NCBI GenBank assembly: GCA_907165275.2
Contig: OU015655.1
Span: 11,668,501 to 11,732,500 of the forward strand
Direction of reading: 5' to 3'
From: Zygaena filipendulae
Taxonomy: Eukaryota > Arthropoda > Insecta > Lepidoptera > Zygaenidae
Length of the DNA stretch: 64,000 bases
Shown here in pieces: positions 33,302 through 42,516 of the stretch. How positions within the stretch are numbered: the first letter of the stretch is position 1; every line of letters begins with the position of its first letter. The position numbers and the translations under genes were made by a program. The notes below the pieces were generated by a model, which saw only the letters and a list, made by a program, of their open reading frames with translations, did not search any database and was not told the DNA's origin.

Positions 33302-34103
33302 CTGTAAGAAAGGTTCATGTTAATTTTGTGAAAACCAGAGACATTCTTCTATCTAATATATATAAATCACGTGTCACGTTGTTTGTCCGTGATGGACTCC
33401 GAAACTACTGAACGGATTTTGATAAAATTTTGCAACCATTTATAATATGGTCCAACTTAAAAGATAGGATAGTTTTTATCCCGGAATTCCCTCGGGAACT
33501 GAAGGACATAGAGTACTTTTTCCCGCAACCTCCGCGGGAACTCCGAAATTACCGCGGATGAAATCGCGGGGGACAGCTAGTATACATATAAAAAACCTAC
33601 AGATGTAATGACGGTGCAGTGTTTTATTAATGATATGGTTCTGTCGCGACACAACACGACACGACACCTATGTGTGTTTCCGCCTTAAGAAATAAACGAA
33701 CAAACAAACTCACGTTCGCATTTACAATAGTAAGGATTCTCCTTTCGATTTCTTTTTAAGTAAAATAATCTACGAGTTTATGTTTTCTTGTATAGCAACT
33801 AAAATTTTGTGGGTTATACGGTTTACCTATATAATTTACTTTCATCCCAGAGTTCCCGAAGGAATCCCAAAATTCAGGTGGGTGAAACGGCAGGAACAGC
33901 TAGTATTATAAAATGTATATAATAAGTATATAAAATAATAATGTTATATTAGCATACTTACCCGTCGATAAGCGGTACTTCTTCTAGAATCTGCTTGGCT
34001 GTCTCAAGCCGTTCCCTCTCCAGCGATGCGGCAGCCACCACCGCTGAGACAGCCAGCAGTAAGTAGACCACGACTCTTCGCTCGCATGGTGGCACCATTC
34101 TGG
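33145..34103 (-). CDS. Membrane dipeptidase-like protein, first two coding exons (partial)
   Basis: Minus strand. Exon A spans 34103-33962 with its ATG at 34098-34096. Exon B spans 33301-33145. They splice GG|GTAAGT to TTCTTACAG|T in phase 2. The 97 encoded residues start with a likely signal peptide (basic CERR, then VVVYLLLAVSAVVAAAS), followed by LETAKQILEEVPLIDG and, in exon B, HNDLPWNIRKFLRNQINEFE, PWSYSKYSHTDLPRLRQGMV and GAQ. This is the N-terminal pattern of peptidase family M19 (renal/membrane dipeptidase), whose DGHND motif holds the first zinc ligands His and Asp; both are present. M19 enzymes hydrolyse dipeptides at the cell surface or after secretion. The family is about 400 residues, so three quarters are missing. 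A donor (CAG|GTTAGT) ends exon B, but no exon C is visible. It may be a long gene or a broken copy. Confidence 0.75.
33352..33580 (+). mobile_element. Lep1-type, subfamily CACGTG, in dipeptidase intron
   Basis: A|TCTAATATATATAAATCAC at the start; CCGCG gatgaaat CGCGG hairpin and ACAGCTAG|T at the end. Only 50 bp upstream (in minus-strand sense) of the exon B acceptor. Confidence 0.85.
33785..33905 (+). mobile_element. Lep1-type fragment
   Basis: TCATCCCAGAGTTCCCGAAG, GGTGGGTGAAACGGCAGGAA and CAGCTAG|T at 33904. Only the 3' half is recognisable. A start-like antisense end (TTCGCATTTACAATAGTAAGGA) lies next to it at 33715-33737. Confidence 0.55.
33962..34103 (-). CDS. Dipeptidase-like gene, exon A (signal peptide)
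   Basis: The acceptor TTCGATTTCCAG|CC lies just five bases before the ATG, so an untranslated upstream exon is predicted. Encodes 45 residues plus two bases: MVPPCERR, a hydrophobic core and LERERLETAKQILEEVPLID. Confidence 0.72.
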
Positions 34104-34229
34104 CTGGAAATCGAAATAATATTTGTAACGTGCTCATTGATGTGAAAGTCCCCCAATTTCTGAAATCGGTCCAGTAGTTCTCACTTAAATCGTAACAAAC
34201 AAACAATCAAATCCTTCCTCTTTATAATA

Positions 34230-34520
34230 CTAGTTGTGCCCCGCGGTTTCACCCGCTTTAATTTTAGAGTTCCCGCGGGAATTCCGGGATAAAAAGCACC
34301 CTATGTGTTAATCTGATGTATAAGCTATATAATTGTAAAGTTTCATTTAAACCCATCTAGTAGTTTTTGCGTGAAAGAGTAACAAACATCCATCCATCCA
34401 TCCGTCCGTCCGTCCGTCCGTCCGTCCGTCCGTCCGTCCATTTATCCATCCATCCATCCATCCATCCATCCATTCGTCCATCCATACATACAAACTTTCG
34501 CGTTTATAATATTAGTAGGA
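34230..34520 (-). mobile_element. Lep1-type element with long (CCAT/CCGT)n tract
   Basis: CTAGTTGTGCCCCGCGGTTT at 34230 and AATATTAGTAGGA|T at 34520. The internal tetranucleotide tract (about 34390-34490) is expanded to roughly 100 bp and switches from CCAT to CCGT and back. Confidence 0.8.
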
Positions 34521-34596
34521 TTAGATTATAGAAAAAGCAACAGTTCTTCCGGCTCACCAAGAGATTTCATGTTTGCGCTGCTAGCTCCGCGCCGAC

Positions 34597-34622
34597 TAAA
34601 CACGGTACAAGTGCCGTGTTTA
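34597..34622. repeat. Perfect 9-bp hairpin
   Basis: TAAACACGG (34597-34605) and CCGTGTTTA (34614-34622) with an eight-base loop. It lies about 0.5 kb upstream of the dipeptidase-like start codon in minus-strand sense. Confidence 0.6.
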
Positions 34623-35552
34623 ATTGCAACTAGTAATAGTCAGCTGTAGCTATCAGTGTTTCCCCATTAGCTCGACAGCCGGGACGTCTGCAGCAGCTGG
34701 ATGCCTCCGTAGCAGTGATTAGTTCCCATTTACATACAAATTGCTTCGCTAACAATCGTTAATTGACACGTGATATGGAGTTTTGGATTGAGATTTGAGT
34801 TGTTGTATTTGGTCTGTTCGTTTCATTGATTACCTATTAAACCTTATTTCCACTAAGCGGCTAGTCGCGGGCGGCGGGAAACTTCTGAGTTCTAATGCAA
34901 GTGCATGGAAAATGGAGCGTAATATTTTTTATTTCAACCATGCTTACCGCAAGACACTATATGGAAATTATAGTATTTTAAACGGGAGATTTAGATTTTA
35001 AAGAGACGGGATTTTAAAGAGAACGTTTCAATATTAAAACCCCGCCAAAATTATGAGGGAAAGGTACAGCACAAATATCTGTAAAAAGTAGTTAAATGTA
35101 AATATGTATATTTAAATAGATTTTGCTACCCAGTTGGCTACGAGTCACATGTACTCTGACGTCAAGAGGCGTGTACAATGTACCTACATACCTACATACT
35201 CCCGCTTTTAATGCCCTAAGGCATGGAACGACCTGCTAACGCCAGTCCTGTACGTAGGTTTTTATAAAGAGCGCGTTCCGTCTCATTCTATACGTTTAAA
35301 ACAATTTTACTGGAAACCACTATTTGAGTATTTTAGAAAAAAAACACTGAAAAGTATTTTCAGTGTTTCGGTGACGTTCACTGAGATTAGGTAAATTCTT
35401 TTTTTAACCGGCTTCATTTAATTTATGTATACGTATTTAAAGTTATAATAGTAGACAGTTGAGAATTCTCTTAATATTTAAAAAAAAGGATCTTCTTTCT
35501 TCTAAGTATAGTAGGACACAAAGAGAACAAATTATATTTGTTAATCTCTATT

Positions 35553-35861
35553 TCCCTACTAATATTATAAATGCGAAAATAACTCTGTCTGCCTGTCTGT
35601 CTGTTACGCTTTTACGCCTTGACGGCTCAACCGATCATCGTGAAGTTTAGTAAACACGTCGTCAGGGGTACAGAGATCGAAGGACATAGGGTACTTTTTA
35701 TCCCGGAATTCTCACGGGAATTCCGAAAAAACGCGGGTGAAATTGCATACAATTTTGCAAACGACACGTTGTCATACAGATACGGATATATGGTACTTTT
35801 ATTTCGAAATTCCCGCGGGAACTCCAAAATTACCACGGGTGAATCCGCGGGACACAGTTAG
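35553..35861 (+). mobile_element. Lep1-type element with duplicated core
   Basis: CCTACTAATATTATAAATGC at the start and CCGCGGGACACAGTTAG at the end. Two GGAATTCTCACGGGAATTCC / CGAAATTCCCGCGGGAAC cores are present, so two units are joined. Confidence 0.65.
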
Positions 35862-36590
35862 TTGACTATTATTTAGTAATGGTTTCAGTACTTATATAAT
35901 ATTAGAGTAGGTATGCCGAAAACCTAAGATTTAATTTAGAGTTTGACAGACAGAATTTCACCCAGTAAGGCTTAAGTATTCCGAATGATTTAATAAAATG
36001 TTTAATAGCAGTTAATGGGCTGTAAGACACCTACTTTAAATAAAAGTGTATACTGTAACTGAACTACTTTCGTCCCCGTAGGGTCGTTAAAGGACGACGC
36101 GGTATCGAACTCCGATGTACACTAACGATCTCGACGCCTCGAATTAAGTGAACTCTCCGCTCTTAATAGCCTAGCTGGATGTACAGTCAACCGCAGATAT
36201 ACCTATAGGAGCACGCCACGTATTCAAATAGTTCTACATTCCCACATGGCAGAAGTAGAATTGAACTCCTCCTTAACTTTTTTATATAACAAGCATTAAT
36301 TCAAATGCGCTATCAAAAATTAACCATGCCATTGTCATCCAAATTGTGTGTATACAAAATTTTAGCTCAATCGCTTGAAGATATCAGCTTCAAAATTGAG
36401 CTACAAGATTCCACCCATACAAACATAGTTACGTACATACACACATTGCAAGTTAAATAAAAGCTTTTAAAAACAGTAGTAACATTAGCACAAAAACAGC
36501 ATTTAAATCATTATCAGTACCTAGGTATCGAGTGCCTGAATATAATGTTACCTTTATTAACTCATACAAAAGTTATTTAATTTTTTTTTC
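35862..36590. other. Intergenic, nothing recognised
   Basis: No exon or repeat family recognised. A slightly GC-richer patch near 36070-36190 (CGTCCCCGTAGGGTCGTTAA) shows no open frame of note. Confidence 0.4.
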
Positions 36591-36592
36591 AC

Positions 36593-36838
36593 TATGCGCC
36601 TGCACCCGTGACGCCACACGCGGCTCCAGCGGAAGACCAGCGTCGGGCCCCTAATGGTTCCCGGCTTATGCTGAGCTGGTTGCCTTTTTGTTGCGACAGT
36701 TTGTGCTGCTTTTTGTTAACCCATTTTATTTTATTTTATTGTAGTCGTAACGAATAAACTTGATTTCATTTCATTTCATTTCATTTCATTTCATTTCATT
36801 TCATTTCATTTCATTTCATTTCATTTCATTTCATTTTA
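36593..36838 (+). repeat. Retroelement 3' end with long (ATTTC)n tail
   Basis: TATGCGCCTGCACCCGTGAC, GTCGTAACGAATAAACTTGA, then about 15 copies of TTTCA (36763-36838). The AATAAA-like motif followed by a pentanucleotide tail marks a non-LTR retroelement 3' end. Confidence 0.6.
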
Positions 36839-36981
36839 TTTATCTATTACCGCTATTTGGGTGCTCACATTATTTAGAAATTATATTTTGTACCAAACAT
36901 CATTATGGTGGTTCCTCTTGAATATATATCATTATGGTGGTTACCCTTGAATATTATGTACTATAGTCACTAGGTATGTAA

Positions 36982-37251
36982 ATTTTTTTTTTGTAATAAT
37001 AATCCACTTCACAACACACAGATCTACTCGATCCCACACTAAGCTATAAGCTTGTGTCGTGGAAACCGAACAAACGTGGTATATACTACACATATTATTA
37101 CATATATATTATACTATAGATATATATATATACCCAGACTGGAAAATGGAACCCTGTGTTCATCACACAAAGTCCACCCCCACCGGGAATCGAACCCGGA
37201 ACCTCTTGATTAGCGGGCAGGCATGGTGACCATTGCGCCAATCGGGTCGTC
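36982..37251 (-). mobile_element. tRNA-derived SINE
   Basis: Antisense, very similar to 22020-22316 over its length. Contains GGGAATCGAACCCGGAACCT (B box on the minus strand), the GCGCCAATCGGGTCGTC head and the CGATCCCACACTAAGCTATA tail. Confidence 0.8.
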
Positions 37252-37374
37252 AAATTGCTTGGGCACTTTTGAGACTGACTGTCCATTAAATGAGACTTCC
37301 TATTGCAACGCCCTTTCAAATCGTGTAGAAGATGTTAAGTGAAATACCACCACCCAGTATGGTGATCATCAAAT

Positions 37375-37572
37375 TATAATTATAAAACAAAGTACTGCGT
37401 CTTGTCTATCTATCTGTCTGTTGGCGATAAACTCAAAAACTACTGAACGGTTTTCATGCGGTTTTCACCAATAGATAGAACGATTCATGAGAAAGGTTTA
37501 CACGTACTTTTATCCTGGAATTCCCGCGGGAACTCCGAAATTGGCGCGGGTGAAACCGTGGTGGACGGCTAG
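37375..37572 (+). mobile_element. Lep1-type, subfamily with GATAAACTCAAAAACTA
   Basis: CTTGTCTATCTATCTGTCTG, GCGATAAACTCAAAAACTAC, GGAATTCCCGCGGGAACTCC, GTGAAACCGTGG and GACGGCTAG|T. Sister copies are at 50366-50527 and 60979-61156. Confidence 0.7.
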
Positions 37573-37697
37573 TCAATTTATAATTATAAAGCCAATTAAC
37601 AAAATAGTAAGAAAGAAAACGCATTAATATTTTTTTTATGTCGTCAACGTCATTCAAAGGGATGGATATTTACTAGATATTGACTAAGCTTATAATA

Positions 37698-37880
37698 TCT
37701 ATACATATAAAATGCTTTGTCCTGAATGATTGATGGATCAACGCACAGCCTAAACCGCTGATCGTAGACACCTGAAATTTGGAGGGTGTGTTCTTTGTGT
37801 GACGTAGGCATCCGATAAGAAAGGATTTTTGAAAATTGCAAAGTTTGTGTGGAACAATTCCGCGGGAACTTCGAAATTGT
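37698..37880 (+). mobile_element. Lep1-type, subfamily GATCCATCA (3' truncated)
   Basis: A|TCTATACATATAAAATGCT at the start and GAATGATTGATGGATCAACG. Stops at CGCGGGAACTTCGAAATTGT before the usual hairpin and CTAG end. Confidence 0.65.
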
Positions 37881-38089
37881 AAAAAAAAAATATAAAATCA
37901 CAAGTTAGAATTGTTTTTTGCATTTCTCCTTTTTAAGTCGTCGCGCGTCGCGCGTGTATTCGGACATCTGTTGGTCTAGCACGTGCGTATAATCGTTTAA
38001 TACGCTACGTACATATACATACAACTTGTTTCATTTAATGAATTTTCGACATAGCCCCTCGAATCCGTCACTAACCCGTGTATCTTAGA

Positions 38090-38690
38090 AAGCTTTGTTT
38101 CAACAAATAGAAGGTAAATACCCCGAACCGTCTTATTCAGCTTGATGACTTTTCTCATTTATGTCGTAGTGGGATTAAAGATTACTTAGACTTCTTTAGG
38201 CAGTCTTAATTCTCTAGGTATAAATGTATACGTAAATAAAATTTGTTTGAAGAACTCTGCGACGTCTAAAAAGCCTCCATCCAGATTAATTTTTAACGTG
38301 AAAGCGAGAAGCGCAATTAATTATACATTTTAATTAATTATTATGAATGAGACGGATGTTGGTTTAAGGTAATTTCGTTTTGCGAGGTATGAACAATGTT
38401 ATATTTTAATTATTGTTATTTCATGTTACATTGCCTTTTATGAACACTAATTAGATCTCATTATGAAATTTTGTGAAGAAATAAAATAGTACCTAATTTA
38501 GGTACTCATAAAAACATTTCCTTTTTTTATTAATCATTTTGCGGCCCGGGGTACATGCCTTTTGGAGCCGAGTCTTACGTACATTTACATATTTTTTTAA
38601 AGTCTCTCAAAAGTTACAAAAACAGTCTTCTTTTGGCAGTTTTCAATTAAAATTTTCAGTTTTATTTTGCAATGCTTCAGAATTATAATG
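38090..38690. other. Intergenic, nothing recognised
   Basis: AT-rich. No exon or known repeat seen on either strand. Confidence 0.4.
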
Positions 38691-38699
38691 AAAAATCAG

Positions 38700-39031
38700 T
38701 TTTACCTATTTATAATTCAGTTATTCTACTATTAATCTTTGTAAATGAAAATGAATGTTTGTGTTTGTCCTCTATGTTGGCATTTCTAAACCATTGGTCC
38801 GATTGTGATGAAACTTTGGCGAGTTGTTCTGCCTGCGTCCGCAAAGGTTTCTGATACAAAGAGATCCTGTGGGAATACCGAAACTCACGTGGGTGAATCT
38901 CCGAAACGGTTGGACCTATTTTGACGGGACTTTCACGGCTAATGTAAATGTAAAAGGAGTAAATTAGGCTACTTGGGAGTTCCTACTGGAATTCCGAAAC
39001 TCACGTGGGTGAAACAGCGGGGCACAGCTAG
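38700..39031 (+). mobile_element. Lep1-type compound copy
   Basis: TGTTGGCATTTCTAAACCAT, CGAAACTCACGTGGGTGAAT, and a repeat of the same core ending GAAACAGCGGGGCACAGCTAG|T at 39031. Two units joined. Confidence 0.6.
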
Positions 39032-40249
39032 TATTTTATAAATTAAATATCGATAGTAGATATGACTTTGTAATTTGTGTTGAATGTGTGTTGGTGAATG
39101 TATGTTTAAATTTAATTATTTTTTTTGGCGCTAGTTTCACTTCTTTAAAGGTTTACTTTAAACCTATTGTGGTTAGGATTTTGTTTTGGCAAATTCGTTC
39201 CGAAATTACGCAATCAACCCTCAGTCCCGGGGAAATTACGTAAGCGTGCAGTATTAAAGTTTGTTCAAGCTACACGCGAGTAATATCAGCGAGACCATAT
39301 TCACTTATCTGCTATGTCTACGCGCATCAAAATTACTTTTTAAGGACCGCGCTTTAGAGAGGGTACGGATTACCTGTCGACTGCGCGATGTTATCCTGCA
39401 TCGCTGTGCCCTTCGCACACACGCTATAACACATATGGCCATTTCGCCATCTGTTTTTGACACAAGGGTGTGGTGGTTATTAAATAATAATTGCATTACG
39501 GACGGGAGGGGTGGGGCGTGAAATAATGTTGACACCACGGGCCACGCATTGTTTTTGTTATGGGACAAATTGGGATCGAATTGTTGGAACCTTTTTGTGC
39601 GAATATTAAATATTGAATTCTGGAGTTTATTTAAAAATAGTCAAAACGGCCACGTTTTTGGCACACTTTGTCTAAACTGTTTTGTTTGAATCATCATTAA
39701 TATCTAGTATTTACCCAATTTTACGTATTTTACTATCTTAGGATTTTTCATAGCACATCAAAAGCGCACAGTTCAACAAACTTATTTCTTTTAATTTGGT
39801 GTCAGGTGTAGGTACTAAACTCGTCTTACTTAGGTACAATTTACATTGCCTCATTTTCTAGCGTGAATGGCGGGTCCCATGTGTCTTCGTTCGCTGGTTG
39901 AAACCTTTTTATCAATGTGTAAAAATATACGAGTCAACTGTAATAATATTGCGCATCTTACCTCTTTTGAAAAAATCAGGAATCCTTAATCTCCAGCTCT
40001 TTGTTGTTTGATCTGAAAAGATGAAATATTATTGAAAATAATATTAACAACCAACATCTGAATATGGAGTGGGTGTTTTTCTTTTGCCGTCATTTTTTCA
40101 TATTTGTTGTCTTTTGATGTTCATTTCTGTTTGTGGTACAAATAAATACTAATACATAGTTGTCCGTTGCATTCGAACCGGTTCGGACGTGTTTATGGTA
40201 CTCGTAAGCTAAAAATTAAATATTTTTTCTAAATCATTAGTAGTAAAAT
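39032..40249. other. 5' flank of the LINE, nothing recognised
   Basis: Mixed composition. The stretch 39290-39530 is GC-richer with frames open on both strands (86 and 87 codons) but has no recognisable protein or splice signals. Confidence 0.4.
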
Positions 40250-40474
40250 AAGAGCCAGTGAATTTTCGTCCGTGTAGTAACAGTGATAGTGTTCAACCTC
40301 ATTAGCAACATCGGAGTTTCTGTGTCATCAGTTTGTCCCAGTCTCACGCACAAGTGTACTCACCAGCTGTTGTCTTGTTTACGCACATCAGTGTTATTTT
40401 GCCTGTACTGAGATTAGCGAGCGATCGGTTACCCAACGACACTATCGGAATTCCTGCCTATTGACTATCCAGTG

Positions 40475-41473
40475 ATGTATCGCTCTCCACCCAAATCTTC
40501 ATCCCTAAGTGATCTTCCGACCACATCTCACGATGGAAGTTCATCAGTGACTCCGCCAAATTATGTAAACACTCGCAAACGAAAAATGCCCGAAGAAGAA
40601 GATAGCCATATGGCTAAAATTCTTGATCAATTCATGCAAACAATGCAATGTTCTTTGGATGAAATAAATGCTAACATAAATAGTATAATTAAGGTTGAGA
40701 TTACGAATTTAACATCGGCAGTGAACGACATCAAAACCGACATCAACTCCCTTCGAACGGAGAACGTACAGTTTCGTAGTACGCTTGAAGCAATGGACGC
40801 TAAACAGACGGTCACGTCCACTAACATCGCAGACATGCAGAAATCTCTCGAGTTCTCGTCTGCCCGGGTGGATCATATTCAATCGCGGGTAGATGAAACT
40901 GAGAATATCTTGAAACGCGAAAGAGGACTAATTAATGAAGTATCTTCCCTCAAAAAAACGATGTCCGAGCTGGTTTTAGAGATAGACAAACAGCAGCAAC
41001 GAGACAGGTCTTTGAACTTGGAAATTTCTGGTTTGCCGGAAAAAAACAACGAAAACCTCATAGGCATCCTAGTCAACATTGCCAGCTTCGTTGGCGCGAA
41101 TATTTGTGCTGAGGACATAATGCATATTAATCGCGTTCAACCACGACATCCTATCGCCGGCCGTCCCCGGGTTATTATAGCTAAGCTTCGACAGCGGATT
41201 TTCAAGGACAACATCATTGCTGGGGTGAAGAAACGACGAGGCATTACCACACAGGACTTAAATATTCCGGGGGAGCCAAAACCTCTGTTTGTGAACGAGC
41301 ATCTCACTACAAAGAACAAGATACTTCTTAAAAAGTGCAAGGAGTTCGCTACTGCAAATTTTATACAATTTGTTTGGGTAAAAAATTGTTATATTTTTAT
41401 GCGAAAGAACGAAAAGTCTCCTGCTATCCGCATCAGCTCAGAAAGCGACTTACTAACCTTCACTGCTCATTAA
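40475..41473 (+). CDS. LINE ORF1 protein (coiled coil plus RNA-binding region)
   Basis: 332 codons from the ATG at 40475 (an upstream GTG at 40472 is ignored). The order is as follows. A Ser/Pro-rich N-terminus and a basic patch (TRKRKMPEEE) come first. Next is a long heptad-like coiled coil, about residues 50-175 (ILDQFMQTMQCSLDEINANI to IDKQQQRDRSLN). A small RRM-like/C-terminal part follows (LEISGLPE, RPRVIIAKLRQRIFKDNIIA, LFVNEHLTTKNKILLKKCKE and FVWVKNCYIFMRK). In Lepidoptera this type of ORF1 is often matched to the FP25K family of baculoviruses, reflecting shared ancestry of the fold. Here the neighbouring reverse transcriptase makes it a LINE protein. It is expected to bind the element RNA and form ribonucleoprotein particles. 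Confidence 0.82.
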   Translation: MYRSPPKSSSLSDLPTTSHDGSSSVTPPNYVNTRKRKMPEEEDSHMAKILDQFMQTMQCSLDEINANINSIIKVEITNLTSAVNDIKTDINSLRTENVQFRSTLEAMDAKQTVTSTNIADMQKSLEFSSARVDHIQSRVDETENILKRERGLINEVSSLKKTMSELVLEIDKQQQRDRSLNLEISGLPEKNNENLIGILVNIASFVGANICAEDIMHINRVQPRHPIAGRPRVIIAKLRQRIFKDNIIAGVKKRRGITTQDLNIPGEPKPLFVNEHLTTKNKILLKKCKEFATANFIQFVWVKNCYIFMRKNEKSPAIRISSESDLLTFTAH

Positions 41474-42516
41474 AATTTTCATTTCTTTCAAATTTGAATA
41501 TTGCTACCATTTCGTTATTATACTTCTATGCTTTATGTAAATTGTTAGTGCATTCGTTTGTGCAGTGTCTGTTTGTTATTAATGTTATTATTAATCATAC
41601 ATTTCTACGAACTAGTTCCAGAGGGTTAGACGTGGCACTTAATATTTTTGATTTTTTTCAAATAAGATGTATTTTATGCCCCCTTTTGAGGGATGAAAAT
41701 AATACTGCCATGTTGCGTACATTACTTATTGTGATGCGACACGAAATAGATATCAATTCAAACAGTAATTTTCACAATATAAATTCATTAAATTGTTTAA
41801 ACTTATATTGTAAACCTGGCCTGTTGGTTTCAAATTTCCAATGTAAAAAGATTACGATAACTATTGTTATTACTATGTATTCGAGATTCATGAACTCAGC
41901 TAGAAGAAATAACACGATAATCTATCGGGCACTTGATTTTGCTATAGTAATAAACGTAATAGGTATTTGTGACGGCGACGTTTGCTTTCCTTATGAGTAT
42001 TTCACATGCATCAATTCCCGCTTGTGTCGCGGCGTGGGGGTCGAGGGCTATAGATCACTAGTCACTCATTATTTAAATTTTTTTCCTATTTTTTTCTTAA
42101 TAATACACACTAGATACGCTCGCTATAAAACTTATACAGTGCATTTACCTGTGAACCGCGCACGCATAGCCATATATTATTTTCGCGAATATTTGCTTAT
42201 AGATTTTTTTGCCGACTGTCCATCAATCTTTTTTAAATTCTCCTGCCGAAACGTAGATGCAACTTGTCAGTGCGTGAATCGGAGAACGCACACTACGTTT
42301 TTTTTGATGGTGGGTCCATATGTTTGTTTGTTGTATCATAATTATTTATCATATTTTTGCTATTTATTCTCAACGAAATCGGATACGATTTATACCATAA
42401 TACCCAAAGAATATTTGCGCTGCGAACCAAAGTCAGACATAGTGACGACACACAAGTATTATTATAATAAAATGTCATACTCTGGATTAGACAGTTATCT
42501 TCATTCAATAGTTTGA
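41332..42516 (+). CDS. Unexplained stop-free frame between LINE ORF1 and ORF2
   Basis: 394 consecutive sense codons in AT-rich DNA. The frame overlaps the last 142 bases of ORF1 (-1 relative to it) and ends at TGA 42514-42516, which overlaps the ORF2 frame. The first in-frame ATG is at 41710 (MLRTLLIVMRHEIDINSNSN), giving 268 codons. Another ATG at 42472 begins MSYSGLDSYLHSIV. The inferred protein is rich in F, Y, I, C and N with several hydrophobic runs (FLIIHTRYAR region; TFFLMVGPYVCLLYHNYLSY). I recognise no domain. It could be a genuine extra protein, an N-terminal extension of ORF2, or a chance of base composition. The absence of stops argues against chance. Confidence 0.4.
   Translation, partial: KVQGVRYCKFYTICLGKKLLYFYAKERKVSCYPHQLRKRLTNLHCSLKFSFLSNLNIATISLLYFYALCKLLVHSFVQCLFVINVIINHTFLRTSSRGLDVALNIFDFFQIRCILCPLLRDENNTAMLRTLLIVMRHEIDINSNSNFHNINSLNCLNLYCKPGLLVSNFQCKKITITIVITMYSRFMNSARRNNTIIYRALDFAIVINVIGICDGDVCFPYEYFTCINSRLCRGVGVEGYRSLVTHYLNFFPIFFLIIHTRYARYKTYTVHLPVNRARIAIYYFREYLLIDFFADCPSIFFKFSCRNVDATCQCVNRRTHTTFFLMVGPYVCLLYHNYLSYFCYLFSTKSDTIYTIIPKEYLRCEPKSDIVTTHKYYYNKMSYSGLDSYLHSIV

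Noticed and set aside
34597..34622. Hairpin as an operator for the dipeptidase-like gene
   Set aside because: Position alone is not evidence; listed only as a hairpin.
39261..39568. Frames of 86 and 87 codons on opposite strands
   Set aside because: Both open by GC-rich local composition; neither gives a recognisable protein.
40475..41473. ORF1 as an integrated baculovirus gene
   Set aside because: It is directly followed by endonuclease/reverse transcriptase ORF2 and a poly(A) tail, which makes it a LINE protein.
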